Part shown: piece by piece, positions 33,889 through 45,899 of the stretch
Layout of the letters: each line of letters begins with the position of its first letter
How positions within the stretch are numbered: the stretch's first letter is position 1
NCBI GenBank assembly: GCA_002633005.1
Contig: NMRA01000126.1
Location: 16,979-80,978 of the forward strand
Reading direction: 5' to 3'
Length of the DNA stretch: 64,000 nt
Source: Phoronis australis
Lineage: Eukaryota > Phoronida > Phoronidae
Made by a program: the position numbers and the translations under genes
Notes under the pieces: model-generated
Databases searched by the model: none
The model's input: the letters and a program-made list of their open reading frames with translations, nothing else
Told to the model about the DNA's origin: nothing

Positions 33889-34277
33889 AGGTCGCTGGCC
33901 ATGGCATAATCGTACACTTAATAATTCATTCATGTATTTAAAAAAATCGAGGAAATTTGTAAAGCACAACTGTTGCAAAGCAGAGTTAATTCACTCAATT
34001 TCAAATTCAAGACGAGAATTTCGGGGAGTGCAAAACTATATTTCTCCAGCGAATCGTCTGTGGCAACAGATAATAGAGTCATCTGTCGCTCTCTGTTCTC
34101 GTTTTTTCTCGAAATAGTGTATAAGTAGTGAAAACTGAGAATCTGGCATACCATAAATTGCTGCCCATTTCCTTTTTTTGAAATTATAGATCCTTTTATA
34201 ACTGAGGGCCAAGCCCTTGGAGGGGCCCCTTGATGGCATCCATGCGGCCACCCTTTTCGTACTTTTTATTTGTAACT

Positions 34278-34584
34278 CAGGGACAGATCTAGGCGATCAT
34301 AAGGGGAGGTCCAACATCTTGTCTCGGGAAATCACACAAAGCACGATTGCCGGGCGCACCCAGCCTAAAATATAGGAGGGCTCAAATTTCTGAGGGTGTT
34401 CAGTATAAAAAACGGGAAAGCGAATTGCGACGGCAGTGGCCTGAAACATTGTTAAATCTTATTTCAGCCGCATGTTAATTACCGGGGTTAGTTAACGAAC
34501 TCAGTATTTCCTCACGCTCTGGCTGTTTTATTTTTTTTCCGGCAGCCCAAGGGGGGGTCTAGCCCCAATAAATCTGCCTAACTG
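34278..34584. mobile_element. Decayed MITE related to 62,275-62,517
   Basis: The left end CAGGGACAGATCTAGG and the reversed right end CAGTTAGGCAGATTTATTGG, with G-runs just inside, resemble the CAGTGGCAGATCTAC ends of the MITE at 62,275. Decayed, with no target duplication evident. Confidence 0.4.
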
Positions 34585-36879
34585 CTCTTAAAGAGGCCGC
34601 TCATAGAGAGAGGGGGCCTCATGATGGAATAGATTGCTTCTATTTTCCCGTTTCTGTGAAATTGTACAATCGTTTGTGTTAAGGAAGGTAATTTCTTTGA
34701 TGGTCACACGATGATGGGATTAACTGTCACGTTTTTCTATTTTAATGATACGTACAGGTAGCCTTTCATATTAAGGGTTCCTTATTCAGACGGGGTCCTC
34801 ACTCAAAGGAGTGGCCCTGGGAAAATTGAACCTTTGCCAATCTATAAATCCGACACTGCCAACTATTCACGATTGGAAGAAGATAAGACTCCAAATTCAT
34901 CGAAAAAACAAAACAAATTAGTGCAATAAAGCCCAGCGGCCCTAACAACCAAAAAGGATTGTGTTGAAAAATACGAAGCATAAACTGCAAGCGAAAGGAT
35001 GGAAGTACTTGAAGGCCTGTATTTGTGAATTATTGATTTTATATCGATAAAATGTCGATACTTTTTCGCATAGTATAATAATTATGTTTCTTCTGAAAAT
35101 CGTTCTTAGGGGTCGTTTATAAGTCGGTCAGACTGTCTGAGTACATTTTAAACGGATTAAGCTTTAAAGTACTGGCAATCGTAAGCAAAGATTTCAGTGA
35201 TGTTAGAGTTCAAGTTGAACTCATAAACAGCAATGGCTACCTCTAGAATGAACAAATAAATCCGGAAAATTCTTGGCTGGCCCCCTACTATGTTCCCGCC
35301 AAATGCCCATCCTGATTGTGCGAGCATTCCATCGGGAATTCTTTACAGTTGATAAACTACAAATTCGTTAGTTTTTGATTTACGATATCTGTCCGTGAAA
35401 ATCGAATGATTCATAGCTGTGTTTTTGATTATTTGAAGCTAATCTTGTGAAAATTGATGATGCTTCAGTTAACCTAGTTGCAGGCTGAAGTTGCCAATGG
35501 GTAAATTTTTATCATCCGCTCTCCAAATAATAAAGTACTCAAGACCATCTTTGCTGTCTGAAATAACTCTCAAAAGTATTGATGAAATTCGAAGATTTCT
35601 ACAGAGTGTCCCAAAAGTGTACTCACTCTTCAAATAACAATAAATGCATTATTTGTTTATTGACTTAGGAACAAGGTTAGCTGTTTAGTCTTTAAATCAA
35701 ATTAAACGCATTGCTCATTAACTTCGGAAGATTAATTGTCTTTGCACGTCCTTGATGTTTTTTGTTTCCAGTTATATTGCGCAATAAATTTTCGTTCTCC
35801 AGACAACTAAACTGAGTCGTTTGTTTGCTTTCATAGCACGTGATGTCTTACGGACGGACTTTGAAAAAAAGGTGTAAGCCGTGCACCAGCACGGGCACAG
35901 AATATGATTCACAGGAACTGAATTTGAACTGCTGGCGTTGTACTGAGATGCGAGTACATGTTTTGCGATACCTTGCGAATCATATGTCCCCAGCCACAAG
36001 AAAATGTTCTACCCGTGTTTCAACAAGGGATTTTGAAACAGCTTAGTGCAATGTACCAGAGAGTATGAAACCTCACCCTTTCGAACTTTACACGGCCTTA
36101 AAGGCATGACTCTAAAATGATTAACCCTAAACTGTACCATACCTTAAGGCCAGTGCACATGGATAAGTACGAGCTGAACTACCTGTTTCAAATGAATCAT
36201 TTGATCTGACTGGCGGCTAGCCTACTTCATCCAATTCGTATTTTCACACCTTCAGTACACTTGAGAGACAGTCCAACTCTCAGCTATGCATCAATCTGCG
36301 CTGGCCAGCTTCATTCTCACTCTCTGTGAAATTTTATCGGTTACTCAACTTGATGGCTGCCTTCCGGGGATTTGCCCCCCATGTCGGGCTCGGGAGGCGA
36401 AATTGGTGACATGCGGGTAATGGCTGGGGTTTTGATAGGAAGGAGGGGCCCAAATTGATTTGTTACCCCAATCCCAATAATTTTTACCTTCCCACGGGCC
36501 TGTAAAGTGATTGGTATGTGACTGAGGTTGGCATGTTGCATGGGCGGCGCACCATAGGGGGCTGGGGGGCTGGGCTATAGCCCTCACTTACTTCAGTGCA
36601 TCGCCGCCCAGACGTTGAATTATGGCCGAGTTCCGTTCTCAGACTATAGATGAGGTTCGATGGAGGTCCGTTTCATAAGCTACGAATTCATCGCTGTAAG
36701 TGCTTTGTGAGAGTCATGTGTTTTTCGCCTCCTTCATTACGAATTTTTTTAGGGTTACAGCCCGATACCCGAAATCCAGACACGTTTACGGAACTACCTA
36801 TTGAACATGCCTATTGTAAGTGGAGATCTTCAAACTTAAACGTTATCAGCAGTCTGAGCAAGTCAATGGCTTTCAGATC

Positions 36880-37075
36880 AGGTGTTATTTAAAGCACCAT
36901 TTCGCCCTGTTTAGCCTGCTAAAACGAAAATTGAATGAGGCGTTTTGTACTCATTTAGTAAACTTCAAATCTTGTCAAAACATTCCTCAGTTTGATAGGA
37001 TTCACACATGCCGCTTTCGAATTCGCAATTTATGGTTGGCCAACCCCATTGAAGTCGGAAGCCATCGCTGAGGGT
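36880..37075. repeat. Dispersed repeat, copy 2 (shared with 17,080-17,330)
   Basis: Shares CATTTCGCCCTGTTTAGC, the following GCTAAAACGAAA, and TTCGAATTCGCAAT with copy 1, in the same orientation. Confidence 0.5.
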
Positions 37076-37079
37076 TTCG

Positions 37080-39600
37080 ATGTTCTTGTTGATGAAAATA
37101 GATAGCCCAATTTGATTTTTGTTTTAATCCAACTAAATAGTGCGAAAAGATTTCTGCTAAAACTTTTACCGATTTTTAAAAACCGAAACCTAACCGTGAC
37201 AAAAAACACCGTGAAGATTATTACCTCTAATGAAATTTTGGAAAATTAAACTTGGGTTGTTTACCACTGTTTGCTACCAGATAAGATCATGCTTTACCAA
37301 GCCTTGTCAACTCTAACAATAGATTAGTCTTGGAACATGCATGATTGGAATCTAAGGTTGTGATGTTGTCTGATACACCGCTATTCCTTTGCGGAAAATG
37401 CACTAATTTCTAGAAATGTGTGAAAATGTGTGCCTGAAGAATTTTACTATTTATAATAAAAAATGTAAGCCTTGAGTCCTAGAATTTCATGTATTGATAA
37501 GACCTGTATGCTGGACTGAGTATTTACTTATCATATTCCTTGTACCTCGGAGACCTCTCGTCTCCTTCCATGGGTTGATGTAAAATGTTATTGCGGGAAC
37601 TCTGGTCACTGACTTGTGAACTTGTTTGTCTATAGATGCTGTCTATACCCTCCTTCCATGTTGAAAACAATTTGTATCTGGTGCCAGCTAACTTGTCGAG
37701 GGAAGGTTTTTTGTCATCCTCTCTACCACCGATTGTTTTCGCTGCACAAGATTGGCAAACTCCTGCCCAGAGCCATGCAAGTAGTTGTACGTAGCAGTTA
37801 AAACACCTTGTCCAGCATCTCTTCCATGTTTGTACGTCCGTTTGTAATTTTTCCGAAGACCCCATAAGTGGTTCAGACCCTACTTAGTGAGTTCCATTTC
37901 TTTGTTGAACTTGTCTTTTGAACAACGAGCATTATTTTGACCAAACCTTTGTTGTATGTAAATTTTTATAGCATTGTTATTCTAGTTCCGGTAGGTCTAT
38001 ACAATGAGCTATACCTGGTATAGCTCATTGGTCTATACATATGTACGGAACACGTGTACTTGTTAGTACACAGTTTACATTTTACTGGTATGAGCAGATG
38101 TGTTGGTAGGGCCCTGAGTGCGCTGCTATGCCCGAGGGCCTCATGTTATTGTTAAGACGGCCCTCACTGGCGACAAGTGTTAAGCACCACACGTGGTTAC
38201 ACAACTCGACAATAGGTGGCTGGTCCCTATGTTTAATTTGCATGCACTGTTCAACCAGTGCTTTCTGTCAAAAATGACTAGTAACCGTGGTCACAGAAAC
38301 AGAATCCTGTGATGGTAAAGAATATTATGAGACCTATTTTATGAAAGTGGTAAAGGCCTAATTCGATTTACGTTTCTTACCAGCTAATAGGGCGAAATTC
38401 AACTTTAATCTACAAACCGTTACAGCCGGATAGTGTTGTGGTGTAAATGTAAAAATTTCCTTCCCCACTGGCAAAAAGAACATTGGTCTTCAGTACGGCC
38501 ACATTTTGTAACTGATGCCAGGGAACAAAAATGGTTAATTTTGTCAATGAAAAACGTGAAAAACAAACTAAGTTTAGAAGAGATCCCTGTGTTCGGGTAG
38601 AACTGTCGGTTCGTTGTTATGAGCTTGGAACAAGAAATAACGAACTGTCAGTTGTTTGTGAGACCAAAAATCACTTCTTGTCTCAGAAATAATCAAGTTG
38701 AGACTAATTTTATATCTGTAAACAATGTAATTCAAAGGTTACTTAGTTTCTTCAACAATACACCGGTTTACAGGTGCTTAAATACTATAAAGACAAACGT
38801 GCTAGAACAAGCCAGGAATAGTGCCCTGCTTCCTAAAACGTATGAGGGCTTTCGTAACTAAGGCAAACAAGGTCTCACACGCCACCTCCGATTCCCCTCC
38901 GTTACTGCCAATTTCACGCCACCGCTCTCTCCTAGTTACTATCAATTTCGCGCCTTAGTTCGCACCTGAGTTTTGAAAATCGTGTTAATAAGCCTAAATC
39001 GGATCTCATAGTATTCCTCGCCGTGACAGGGTTGTATTCCGGTTACGAACTCGGGTGACGGGCAAAGAGTAAAAGCGTAACAATGCTTGCAAGTGTTCTT
39101 TTCGAATTTGGTGATGTTAGATTTAGACTGAGTCACTGATGGTTTGATGTTCTTGTTGGAAACGGAAATAGAATCCTACCACGGCAAGGGATATCATGAG
39201 ACCGATTTTATGAGACTAAAGTGAGTAAATAGGTGTCAAAAATGGCCGCAAACTGAAACCGGAAACACAAACTGGGCAAGGCAGAAGGGGTCATACACTT
39301 TACCTGTTACGCTTGCGCGTAACGGATGATCCGCTAGCATTCCACGTGGTTTTGACGTTCGCTATTGTTTTCACCGACAGTTTTCGTGTGAATGACTCGT
39401 GCCTGCTCGTCCAATTTGTTATCTAATGACGTGTGAACTCGTGCCGTGACAACTCGCGCAATGACAATGGTTCCTTGAGTAAAAACTTAGCTTAGATTCG
39501 ACGTGATACCATATTTTCTTTCAACGTATCACTTTCACATAAATTCGATTCATGACAATAGCAAAATAGCTCATAATTTCCTCAATATCTATTAGTTTAC
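37080..39600. other. No named gene; palindrome and weak direct repeats
   Basis: A minus-strand open frame at 37,524-37,865 (113 codons, hydrophilic C-terminal part) has no recognised domain. Diverged direct repeats (ACAGAATCCTGTGATGGTAA region 38,296-38,352 and ATAGAATCCTACCACGGCAA region 39,158-39,222) share about 60 bp, including ATTATGAGACCTATTTTATG-like sequence. Confidence 0.4.
38002..38030. repeat. 29-bp near-perfect palindrome flanked by a 9-bp direct repeat
   Basis: CAATGAGCTATACC, one T, then the exact reverse complement GGTATAGCTCATTG. GGTCTATAC occurs immediately on both sides (37,994-38,002 and 38,030-38,038, sharing an edge base with the palindrome). Confidence 0.9.
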
Positions 39601-39639
39601 CATTATGCATTTGCATCTTGCACTCTCACTTCAAATAAA

Positions 39640-40255
39640 GACAGCGTAAAATCAAAAAGTTTATTACAAAAATACTTTTAACTACTTAATCAAATAAAAT
39701 ATATTATATATTCCAACAATCCTCGATCTATTAAAGTTATTTACAATTGTGTTTTGCAAAAAATATATACAAGTTATAAACATTGACAATTCAACATGAT
39801 AAAAAATAAAGAGATAAGAATGAAAAAAAAAACATAAAACACTATAATTTCTTCTAAAGCGACCAAGTGCAAAATAGCACATGAGATTTATAAAAAAATG
39901 AGATTTTCGTCATTTCAGTCTCAAACATATCAAGTGAAAACAGTTGTTCTTTTAACAAGTCCATAAATAATTTCTAATCTCCATATTGTACATGTGTTAT
40001 AGCAACCGAAATCTTGATCTTCCGTTGATATGCTCACGCCTTCCAACCTCGAATTCGCCTAGACTTCACGTTCAGCTGTTCCTTCGTACAGTGCTGGTGC
40101 AATACATTTCGACTTAATGGCTTCTTTGGCTGCTCGAGTGAGTGAATATGTTTTTTGGCAAGTCATTCATAACTTGTGTCGGGGCGTCTGAGGTCTTTCT
40201 TAATTGTAATGGATACGTCGCGCTTTGTTCCCATGGTTCCAGTGCCTTTGGCAAA
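39640..40255 (-). other. ASCL: Probable second (3' UTR) exon of ASCL with polyadenylation signal
   Basis: On the minus strand a strong acceptor (polypyrimidine TATTTTCTTTCAG, AG at 40,257-40,256) opens this exon, and AATAAA at 39,665-39,660 lies near its end. It pairs with the donor just after the ASCL stop codon (GTGAG|GTAAGA, intron from 42,835). The exon contains a short frame, but it would be downstream of the ASCL stop. Inferred from splice and polyA signals only. Confidence 0.6.
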
Positions 40256-42835
40256 CTGAAAGAAAATATGAAATAGATTGCTATTTGAAGACCCACATTA
40301 ATTTTAAACGCTTCATTGAATCTTTTCTATGAGCACGCGTCTGTGTTTAAAGACGTGTGCCGATAGTCGGGTAAAAAAGTGTCGAGGCTCCCAAAGGACA
40401 GTTTGCATTTTTCTACACAAACTTTCCCCAAGTTAGAAATAGAATTCTTTTTCTATGATAAAGGCACACCAGAATACGCAAAAAAGATCTTTGAAGAATC
40501 TTACTTAAAAACTCTTAAGTTTTTTGCAGAACTCTATGAATCATAACTAAATTCGGAATCTTCCCTTAGGAGCCTCACAAGAAAGACCACGGCAACCTGA
40601 GACATTATCTTGAGCATTGCGATACACAAATAACTACAGAACCATCTTAAATACTTTTACATGCATACAGGTATTTTAGGCCCACAATAAACACCTGCTC
40701 GAATGTGGGCCTATCATTGGTTGAAATTTGTTTTTCAATTTAGTGGCTTGCTTGAGTACACAGCTATACGCGCTTTGCCATCCGACACCGATATTATTTA
40801 GAGCTCTTTGAACGTGTTGATATCGTGTTCGCCTAAGGGTCGACGCTGAGGATCATCAAATAAAAACCTGGTGTATTATAAATAATTTATCAAGCTTTGT
40901 GTTTCTTAACCTGGCGCACGCTCTGGTTGCCTAAAATTGATGGACAGATACCTGTGCAGCGTGTGTATTGTGATTAAATCTATCCTTTATTCCTAACGTG
41001 GAAGCATTAAACATTTTACGCGGATAAGGAATTGTTTGACGTCAGAAATATGTGTATCTTCTCACATCTTAGTAAACAATAATAACTGGCATTGACAAAG
41101 GATATTATATTGATAAATATCCGAAATTAAAATTTGAATTCTGATTATCATACTGACTTAAAAGACTGTGTTTTTAGAAGTATTTGCTGCAATTTTCAAA
41201 ACCACCGGGATGGCTAAGTAGCTAACGACTGGCGCCCTTCAATAAATTTCCATGAGTGTTGTCATAAGATTATCATGCACGTCTATTAGATTAATGTTAT
41301 GATTTACAAAGACTCAACTTGAAGGAAGGCGCGAGGTAGAATAGATATCGCAACCGGGCAGGTGATTTGCGGCAAGGAAATAACCATCAAACTAGGTATT
41401 AAATTTATAAACTGAGAGATTATTTAAATTTATTAACTAAACCATTAATTTTATCGGAAGAGAGATATTGGGCGTGCAGATTATCTTAACTAAGAATTTT
41501 GAGAAATTAGAGTTACGAAAATATGAAAAGTCATTATACATAATTTTAGTTTTTCTAGATATTGGTTTACATTTATTTTAGAAATTAAGGTGAAGTAGTC
41601 GACAGATGATTTTGTCAACTGATATCTTATTTTTCTTCTTAATGCTCAGTTTGTTTATTTATTGAATAGATACCTGTATTCAAATAAATAACAGAAACTG
41701 ATTATGGCATTACAGTGAATATACGGATTAGTGTAAGAAAAAATTCTTACGCAATTGTTTTATTATGAACTTTGTTTGGGTATGATGACTTGTCTAGTAA
41801 GAACTCCTTTGGCTTGGGCTGCGGAAGTTTTCTTCCTGTGGATCGACACGAAAAACTGATGTTTCACACGTTGTAAAAGATTCCCAACGTTTCAGTTTGT
41901 ATGTTAACTGTAGCAGTTAATGATAAAACTAATTTGGCAGCTCAAAATCATTGTGCTTTCCATAATGAGAAATTTTATTTTTAAAAATCAATTTGTTGCA
42001 TTAAGTAGATTAAGTAACAAATTTTAATTGAAGTTGTCAGCAAGGCTGGCTGTTTTGTTTGAGTTTTTACTTCGGATGAGTGATCCTCACATGAGCCAGG
42101 TGATCTCGAAAATCTAATCACCGAGCGTCGGCTACTCGGCCGATTACGTTCGCCTGAAAACCAACGAACAATTCCAAGCGCTCCAGGTTACGCAAAAGAA
42201 AAACAATCAACATAAGGCAGTATGCTTAATTAAGCGCAGAATGAGAGTACACGCCGAGAGTTACAATAGGTGACGGGTATCTGTGTATCTTCGTGATTCT
42301 ATTATGCGTTTAGCGCCTAGTGTTCCCCTGGGGGTAGAGCCACTGGTAAGGCAGATAAATTGGAGCAATAATTACAATTATTAGAAATTTTGTTTGTAAA
42401 CGCGTCGCCGTTGAATACTGAAAGGTTGTTGTGTTAAACCAGCGATTGATAAAATAATTATAGCAGTTTGCTTAGAAGTCGACTATGACCGCAAGCAAAA
42501 TTTGCCAAGGGCAAGCACATTGCTTGCGTGACGACACGGATTATGCGCGCGGGCGCGCGCGCGTTCCCTATTCTCATCCATGTATTTGTTTATTAGTCAG
42601 GGAATTCAAAGATGTTCATTGAATGCTAATTCGAATATGCAACAAACAAAGTGGAGCTGCCGTTATCTAGGTTTAATTTTAATTTTGATTTACCTTTTTC
42701 TCTCTTTCCCATCGAAAAGTACAAAATAAAACTAAGATGAATTGATGAAATAATGTATACTCAGAGTGAAATAGTTCTGATGTGTATTTAAACACGAGGC
42801 CTTAAACTACTTAATTCTTCTATATTAATTCTTAC
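40256..42835 (-). other. Predicted ASCL 3' UTR intron (2,580 bp)
   Basis: Donor GTAAGA at 42,835 downward, 17 bp past the TAA of ASCL; acceptor TTTCTTTCAG at 40,256. Interior AT-rich, with a CG-alternating run at 42,545-42,563. From memory, vertebrate ASCL1 also has its single intron in the 3' UTR. Confidence 0.55.
42545..42563. repeat. (CG)n alternating tract
   Basis: GCGCGCGGGCGCGCGCGCG within otherwise AT-rich DNA; of the type able to adopt Z-DNA. Confidence 0.85.
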
Positions 42836-42852
42836 CTCACATTGTCGTTAGT

Positions 42853-43713
42853 TTATTCAAACCACCCGCTTAAATCTAACAAATCGCTGTCTTCAGATTC
42901 CATGACGTCATCAAAGCTGCCTAACGAGCTTGAAGATAAGGGCGAATCGACAACCGATCCTGGCGACGAAGCAGAAGACGCGGCAATGCTTTCAACTGAC
43001 GGAGGAGGAGACATCATAGCGCTGTTTAGACAGTTCTGGATTTTTTCAACGGATAGCAATGAACTATTTATTTCTCCGAAAAACGCCACGTTTAAGTTTG
43101 ATTCCGTAGTTGTCGGAGGAAGATTAACTGGTGTCAACACACTGTTGGAGAGGTTTTCAACGTAAATTGGCGCGTTTTGTTTAGTTGCAACAGTGATATT
43201 GTTCAACGTAGTGAAGCCAGCTCCACTGAATCTTTTCTGGAGATCTGCTAGATTGATGAATTGTGCATTGGACGTTTTCTGTAATGGCCCACTGGTTGAA
43301 AATATTTGGTGTCCGTTGAAAAATTGCAAAACGTTTCCTGGCTGAATTTGCACCACGTTCGACGACTGCTGCCTTAGATGATCATAATTTCCTGTTGTGT
43401 TCAGTTCGGTCAAAAGACATTGCAAGTCGTTGATATAGTCTATGGCTTTTCGAAGCGTTTCGACCTTGCTCATCTTTTTTCTTTTTGTTGCCTCTGGAAG
43501 ACAATTTTTCAATACCGTGAACGATTTATTAATAAATCTAACGCGATTTCTTTCTCGTTCATTTCTCCGTGCAACTGTTTCAGGCAGCTTCAAACCGAAA
43601 TCTCCCAAATCCGTCCTCCGCTTGCATCGTAGCTGGATTCGCTGCATTTTTTGTGCCTTTATGGTATTTTGATCGGCTGGTGCTATTTTCACCGTTTTCC
43701 TGCACGTTTCCAT
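42853..43713 (-). CDS. ASCL: Achaete-scute family bHLH transcription factor
   Basis: The CDS starts at the first ATG (43,713, METCRKTVKIAPAD) and gives 286 residues in one exon. CKRRTDLGDFG precedes the bHLH domain (about 47-102), whose basic region VARRNERERNRVRFIN and helix-2 KKMSKVETLRKAIDYI are the achaete-scute signature. The loop (CLPEATKR) and helix 1 (KSFTVLKN) are diverged from vertebrate ASCL1. The middle is Asn/Gln/Thr-rich, then Ser-rich (SSASSPGSVVDSPLSSSS), and the protein ends SDLLDLSGWFE, like the conserved LLD-x-x-x-WF tail of ASCL1/2-type proteins. Role: binds E-boxes as a heterodimer with E proteins and drives neural precursor formation. The TAA overlaps an AATAAA, probably not used because a donor follows. 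Confidence 0.93.
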   Translation of the reverse strand: METCRKTVKIAPADQNTIKAQKMQRIQLRCKRRTDLGDFGLKLPETVARRNERERNRVRFINKSFTVLKNCLPEATKRKKMSKVETLRKAIDYINDLQCLLTELNTTGNYDHLRQQSSNVVQIQPGNVLQFFNGHQIFSTSGPLQKTSNAQFINLADLQKRFSGAGFTTLNNITVATKQNAPIYVENLSNSVLTPVNLPPTTTESNLNVAFFGEINSSLLSVEKIQNCLNSAMMSPPPSVESIAASSASSPGSVVDSPLSSSSLGSFDDVMESEDSDLLDLSGWFE

Positions 43714-43820
43714 CGTAGTCTGTGGTTGCACAAATGTCTCCTACCGTCTTGCCGAAGAGGCTGATGGTCTTGTGGGATGAGTATTTTGACAATACACATT
43801 ATCTGTCGAGGTTGGAAGAA

Positions 43821-43858
43821 TTTATAGCCCACAGACAATTATTATCTGCAAGCCCCGC
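43821..43858 (-). promoter_or_regulatory. TATA box and GC box of the ASCL core promoter
   Basis: On the minus strand GCTATAAATTC has its TATAAA at 43,826-43,821, which predicts a transcription start near 43,790-43,797, about 80 bp before the ATG. A GGCGGGGC GC box lies just upstream (43,858-43,852). A short upstream ATG at 43,799 sits at or just before the predicted start. Confidence 0.6.
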
Positions 43859-43869
43859 CTACTTATTGT

Positions 43870-45630
43870 GATGAGCTCGCGCGGATCGCGTGGACGAAAT
43901 GATTGATGGGTCTTACACAAGCCCAGACATACTCCGGTAGCTTGCTGTCTAGCGTAGGTCTCCGACACGAAAGCAGAAAAGGTTGAGTGCTGAATAGCCT
44001 CCACTTTTGATTTAACAATGTTTTGTGCCCGTTGTCGTTGGTGTTTAGTCTAAAAATAATAGTAAGAGAATCTTGATATTTTATCTCACTTATAAAAACA
44101 AACAAAGAGCGTGACTTAAGTTTCAAGTTCGCCATGTCTTTATAGTCTTAAATTCACTCTTTACGTTTGCCTCAGGTTTTTCAAAGAAAAGACAAACGTC
44201 GTGCTGCAAACAAAATTCAGGACGTAAGTAACCTAAAATTGAATAAAAACGTCCCTGTCAAAAAAATAAGGCTATACGGGAACACCTATCCCATTTCTAA
44301 GTATTATTAACCAGAAGATGAGTTCTAATCCAAAAATGCTCAAGCTCATACTGGTCCCAGTTTTTCCTTTCTCTAGGTAAAACCTCGTTTAACTTTCAAA
44401 CTCCCAAATTTTGTAGGGTAAAATACACATACACGCACGCACCCACGCACGCGCGCACACATACACACCGGCATACATGTAGATTATTTTAATTTGGCTC
44501 AGGCAGTGTCCAAAAATTACGATAATGTTTTACACAAACCTTGTTGCACTGATCAGTGGACGAATTGCTTCGTGTTCAGAATTTCAAAATACACATCGTC
44601 GTAGCTCAATTGATTTATTTTTCCATTTGGAATGCTGTTCATAAAGCTTCGTCTGGACAGGCGCGAATTCATTGACAGATAATATCCCTGTGTAAATTGA
44701 ATTTTGACACCGTTTTGACTTTGTTTGCACACAAATGCAAATATTGACTCGGTAGAACGCACAGCCCGCCACCATGTTTTCGGCATCACATGTGGGCGGT
44801 ACCAACGATCTTCGTGCGCCCCCGAACACGAGAGTTTGAAAAGGGCGGCGCGTGGCCTGGGAGTGCTGACCCAAAACATCTGTCCTGCCGGCGAACTCCT
44901 ATTACACAATCAAGCCTCTGCGCTAATAGTCACCGGACAGCCTTGAGATCGGAGACATAGATAGCGTAGTCTAGCCGCAGGTCACTGTCATTGCTTGAGA
45001 TCGTCTTATTGCGAGACAAGTCGTTGATATCTTGCAATTTTAATAATGTCGGTAACAGCTTGCTAAGTCCCGTTTGATTTTGCGTTGTTGCCCATTCTAT
45101 TTTATGAATTTGGTGAACATTGCTGAAGTGTCGAATATTAGAGAGCTAAATCTTCCAACTAGACTAATTCGGGGCATCTAACGGCTGCGAAGGGCATTTT
45201 ATTAAGAAACTGTTTAAACGTAATATATGTTGGTCATTTGCCATGACCGAGGGCGTTGGCTGGCCGTCATCACCATGAGTTAACATGCAATGCAACTGTA
45301 TTCATAAATATTAAGATTGCTCTAACAAACTGCATCCAAAAAATCGAATTTCTGGGCCAGGTTACATGAAATTATACGCTAGACAGATGATAAAGACATT
45401 CACGTCACACTATCACAGGTGAAGCTGCTAAAGTTAAAACAATGATTGTGACGTCATGACAGAATCATATGAATAAGTTTTGACGTTTTATACAACCCAA
45501 ACCTGATTACATCAACCGACATAAATAGTTTGCTGAAGAGTTTTTGACAAGATTTGAATTCATGAAGTGGAGTGGTTGTGTAATGTTCACATATTATGTT
45601 CAATGAAAATAAGCGATGAAACGTTGCAGA
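43870..45630. other. ASCL upstream region; no further gene named
   Basis: A minus-strand open frame at 44,553-44,909 (118 codons) overlaps another frame on each strand and has no recognised domain. Probably holds ASCL regulatory DNA, but no element can be picked out from one sequence. Confidence 0.35.
44428..44476. repeat. Imperfect (CA)n microsatellite
   Basis: ACACATACACGCACGC...CACACATACACACC; CA-rich with interspersed CG. Confidence 0.85.
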
Positions 45631-45636
45631 AGAGCT

Positions 45637-45880
45637 GCGGCCCGTTCCAGCAAAACTGACTTAGCTAAGACAAATCTTTTGTAAATTTTAAAATAAACGT
45701 TAAATTTGTCTCAAAACCTATTCAAGAAATAGATCTTAAGTTTGACTTATAAGTGTTTAATAAAAGTCTTGTTTTAACTTTGACTTACTTACCGAATGTG
45801 GAAGTTTAAAATTTGGAAGTTAAGAGAAATCTTGAACTAAGTCAAAAATGAACTTAGTCAGTTTCTTGGTGGCCAGCCGC
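45637..45880. mobile_element. MITE with imperfect ~28-bp terminal inverted repeats
   Basis: Left end GCGGCCCGTTCC...AAACTGACTTAG; right end in reverse complement GCGGCTGGCC...AAACTGACTAAG. CTTAG/CTAAG blocks continue inward. The CCCGTT...CTTAG style of terminus is shared by many invertebrate hAT-like MITEs (class inferred). No ORF. Confidence 0.55.
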
Positions 45881-45899
45881 TCGCGTCATTTGGCATTTG

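Larger units (their letters stand above)
32700..36870. other. No named gene; repeats only
   Basis: Contains the 154-bp tandem duplication at 33,579-33,888 and the decayed MITE at 34,278-34,584. Short open frames at 34,036-34,251 (minus) and 35,840-36,046 (plus) have no recognisable domains. Confidence 0.45.

Noticed and set aside
37524-37865. 113-codon minus-strand frame
   Set aside because: Hydrophilic C-terminal part looks plausible but there is no recognised family, partner exon or promoter; left as unexplained.
40114-40255. Frame reading SLPKALEPWEQSATYPLQLR as a second coding exon of ASCL
   Set aside because: The only good donor upstream lies after the ASCL stop codon, so this exon is 3' UTR in the simplest model.
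42847-42858. AATAAA overlapping the ASCL stop codon as the polyadenylation signal
   Set aside because: A strong splice donor follows within 20 bp, and a better-placed AATAAA ends the downstream exon.
43714-43731. Upstream extension of ASCL by six residues
   Set aside because: That extension starts at a GTG codon. The first in-frame ATG is at 43,713, and an in-frame TAG lies just upstream of the GTG.
43580-43792. 70-codon frame overlapping the ASCL start
   Set aside because: It begins with TTG, not ATG, and overlaps the clearly coding bHLH frame; a shadow.
44553-44909. 118-codon minus-strand frame upstream of ASCL
   Set aside because: Overlaps open frames in other phases and strands, has no domain, and no splice or promoter context.
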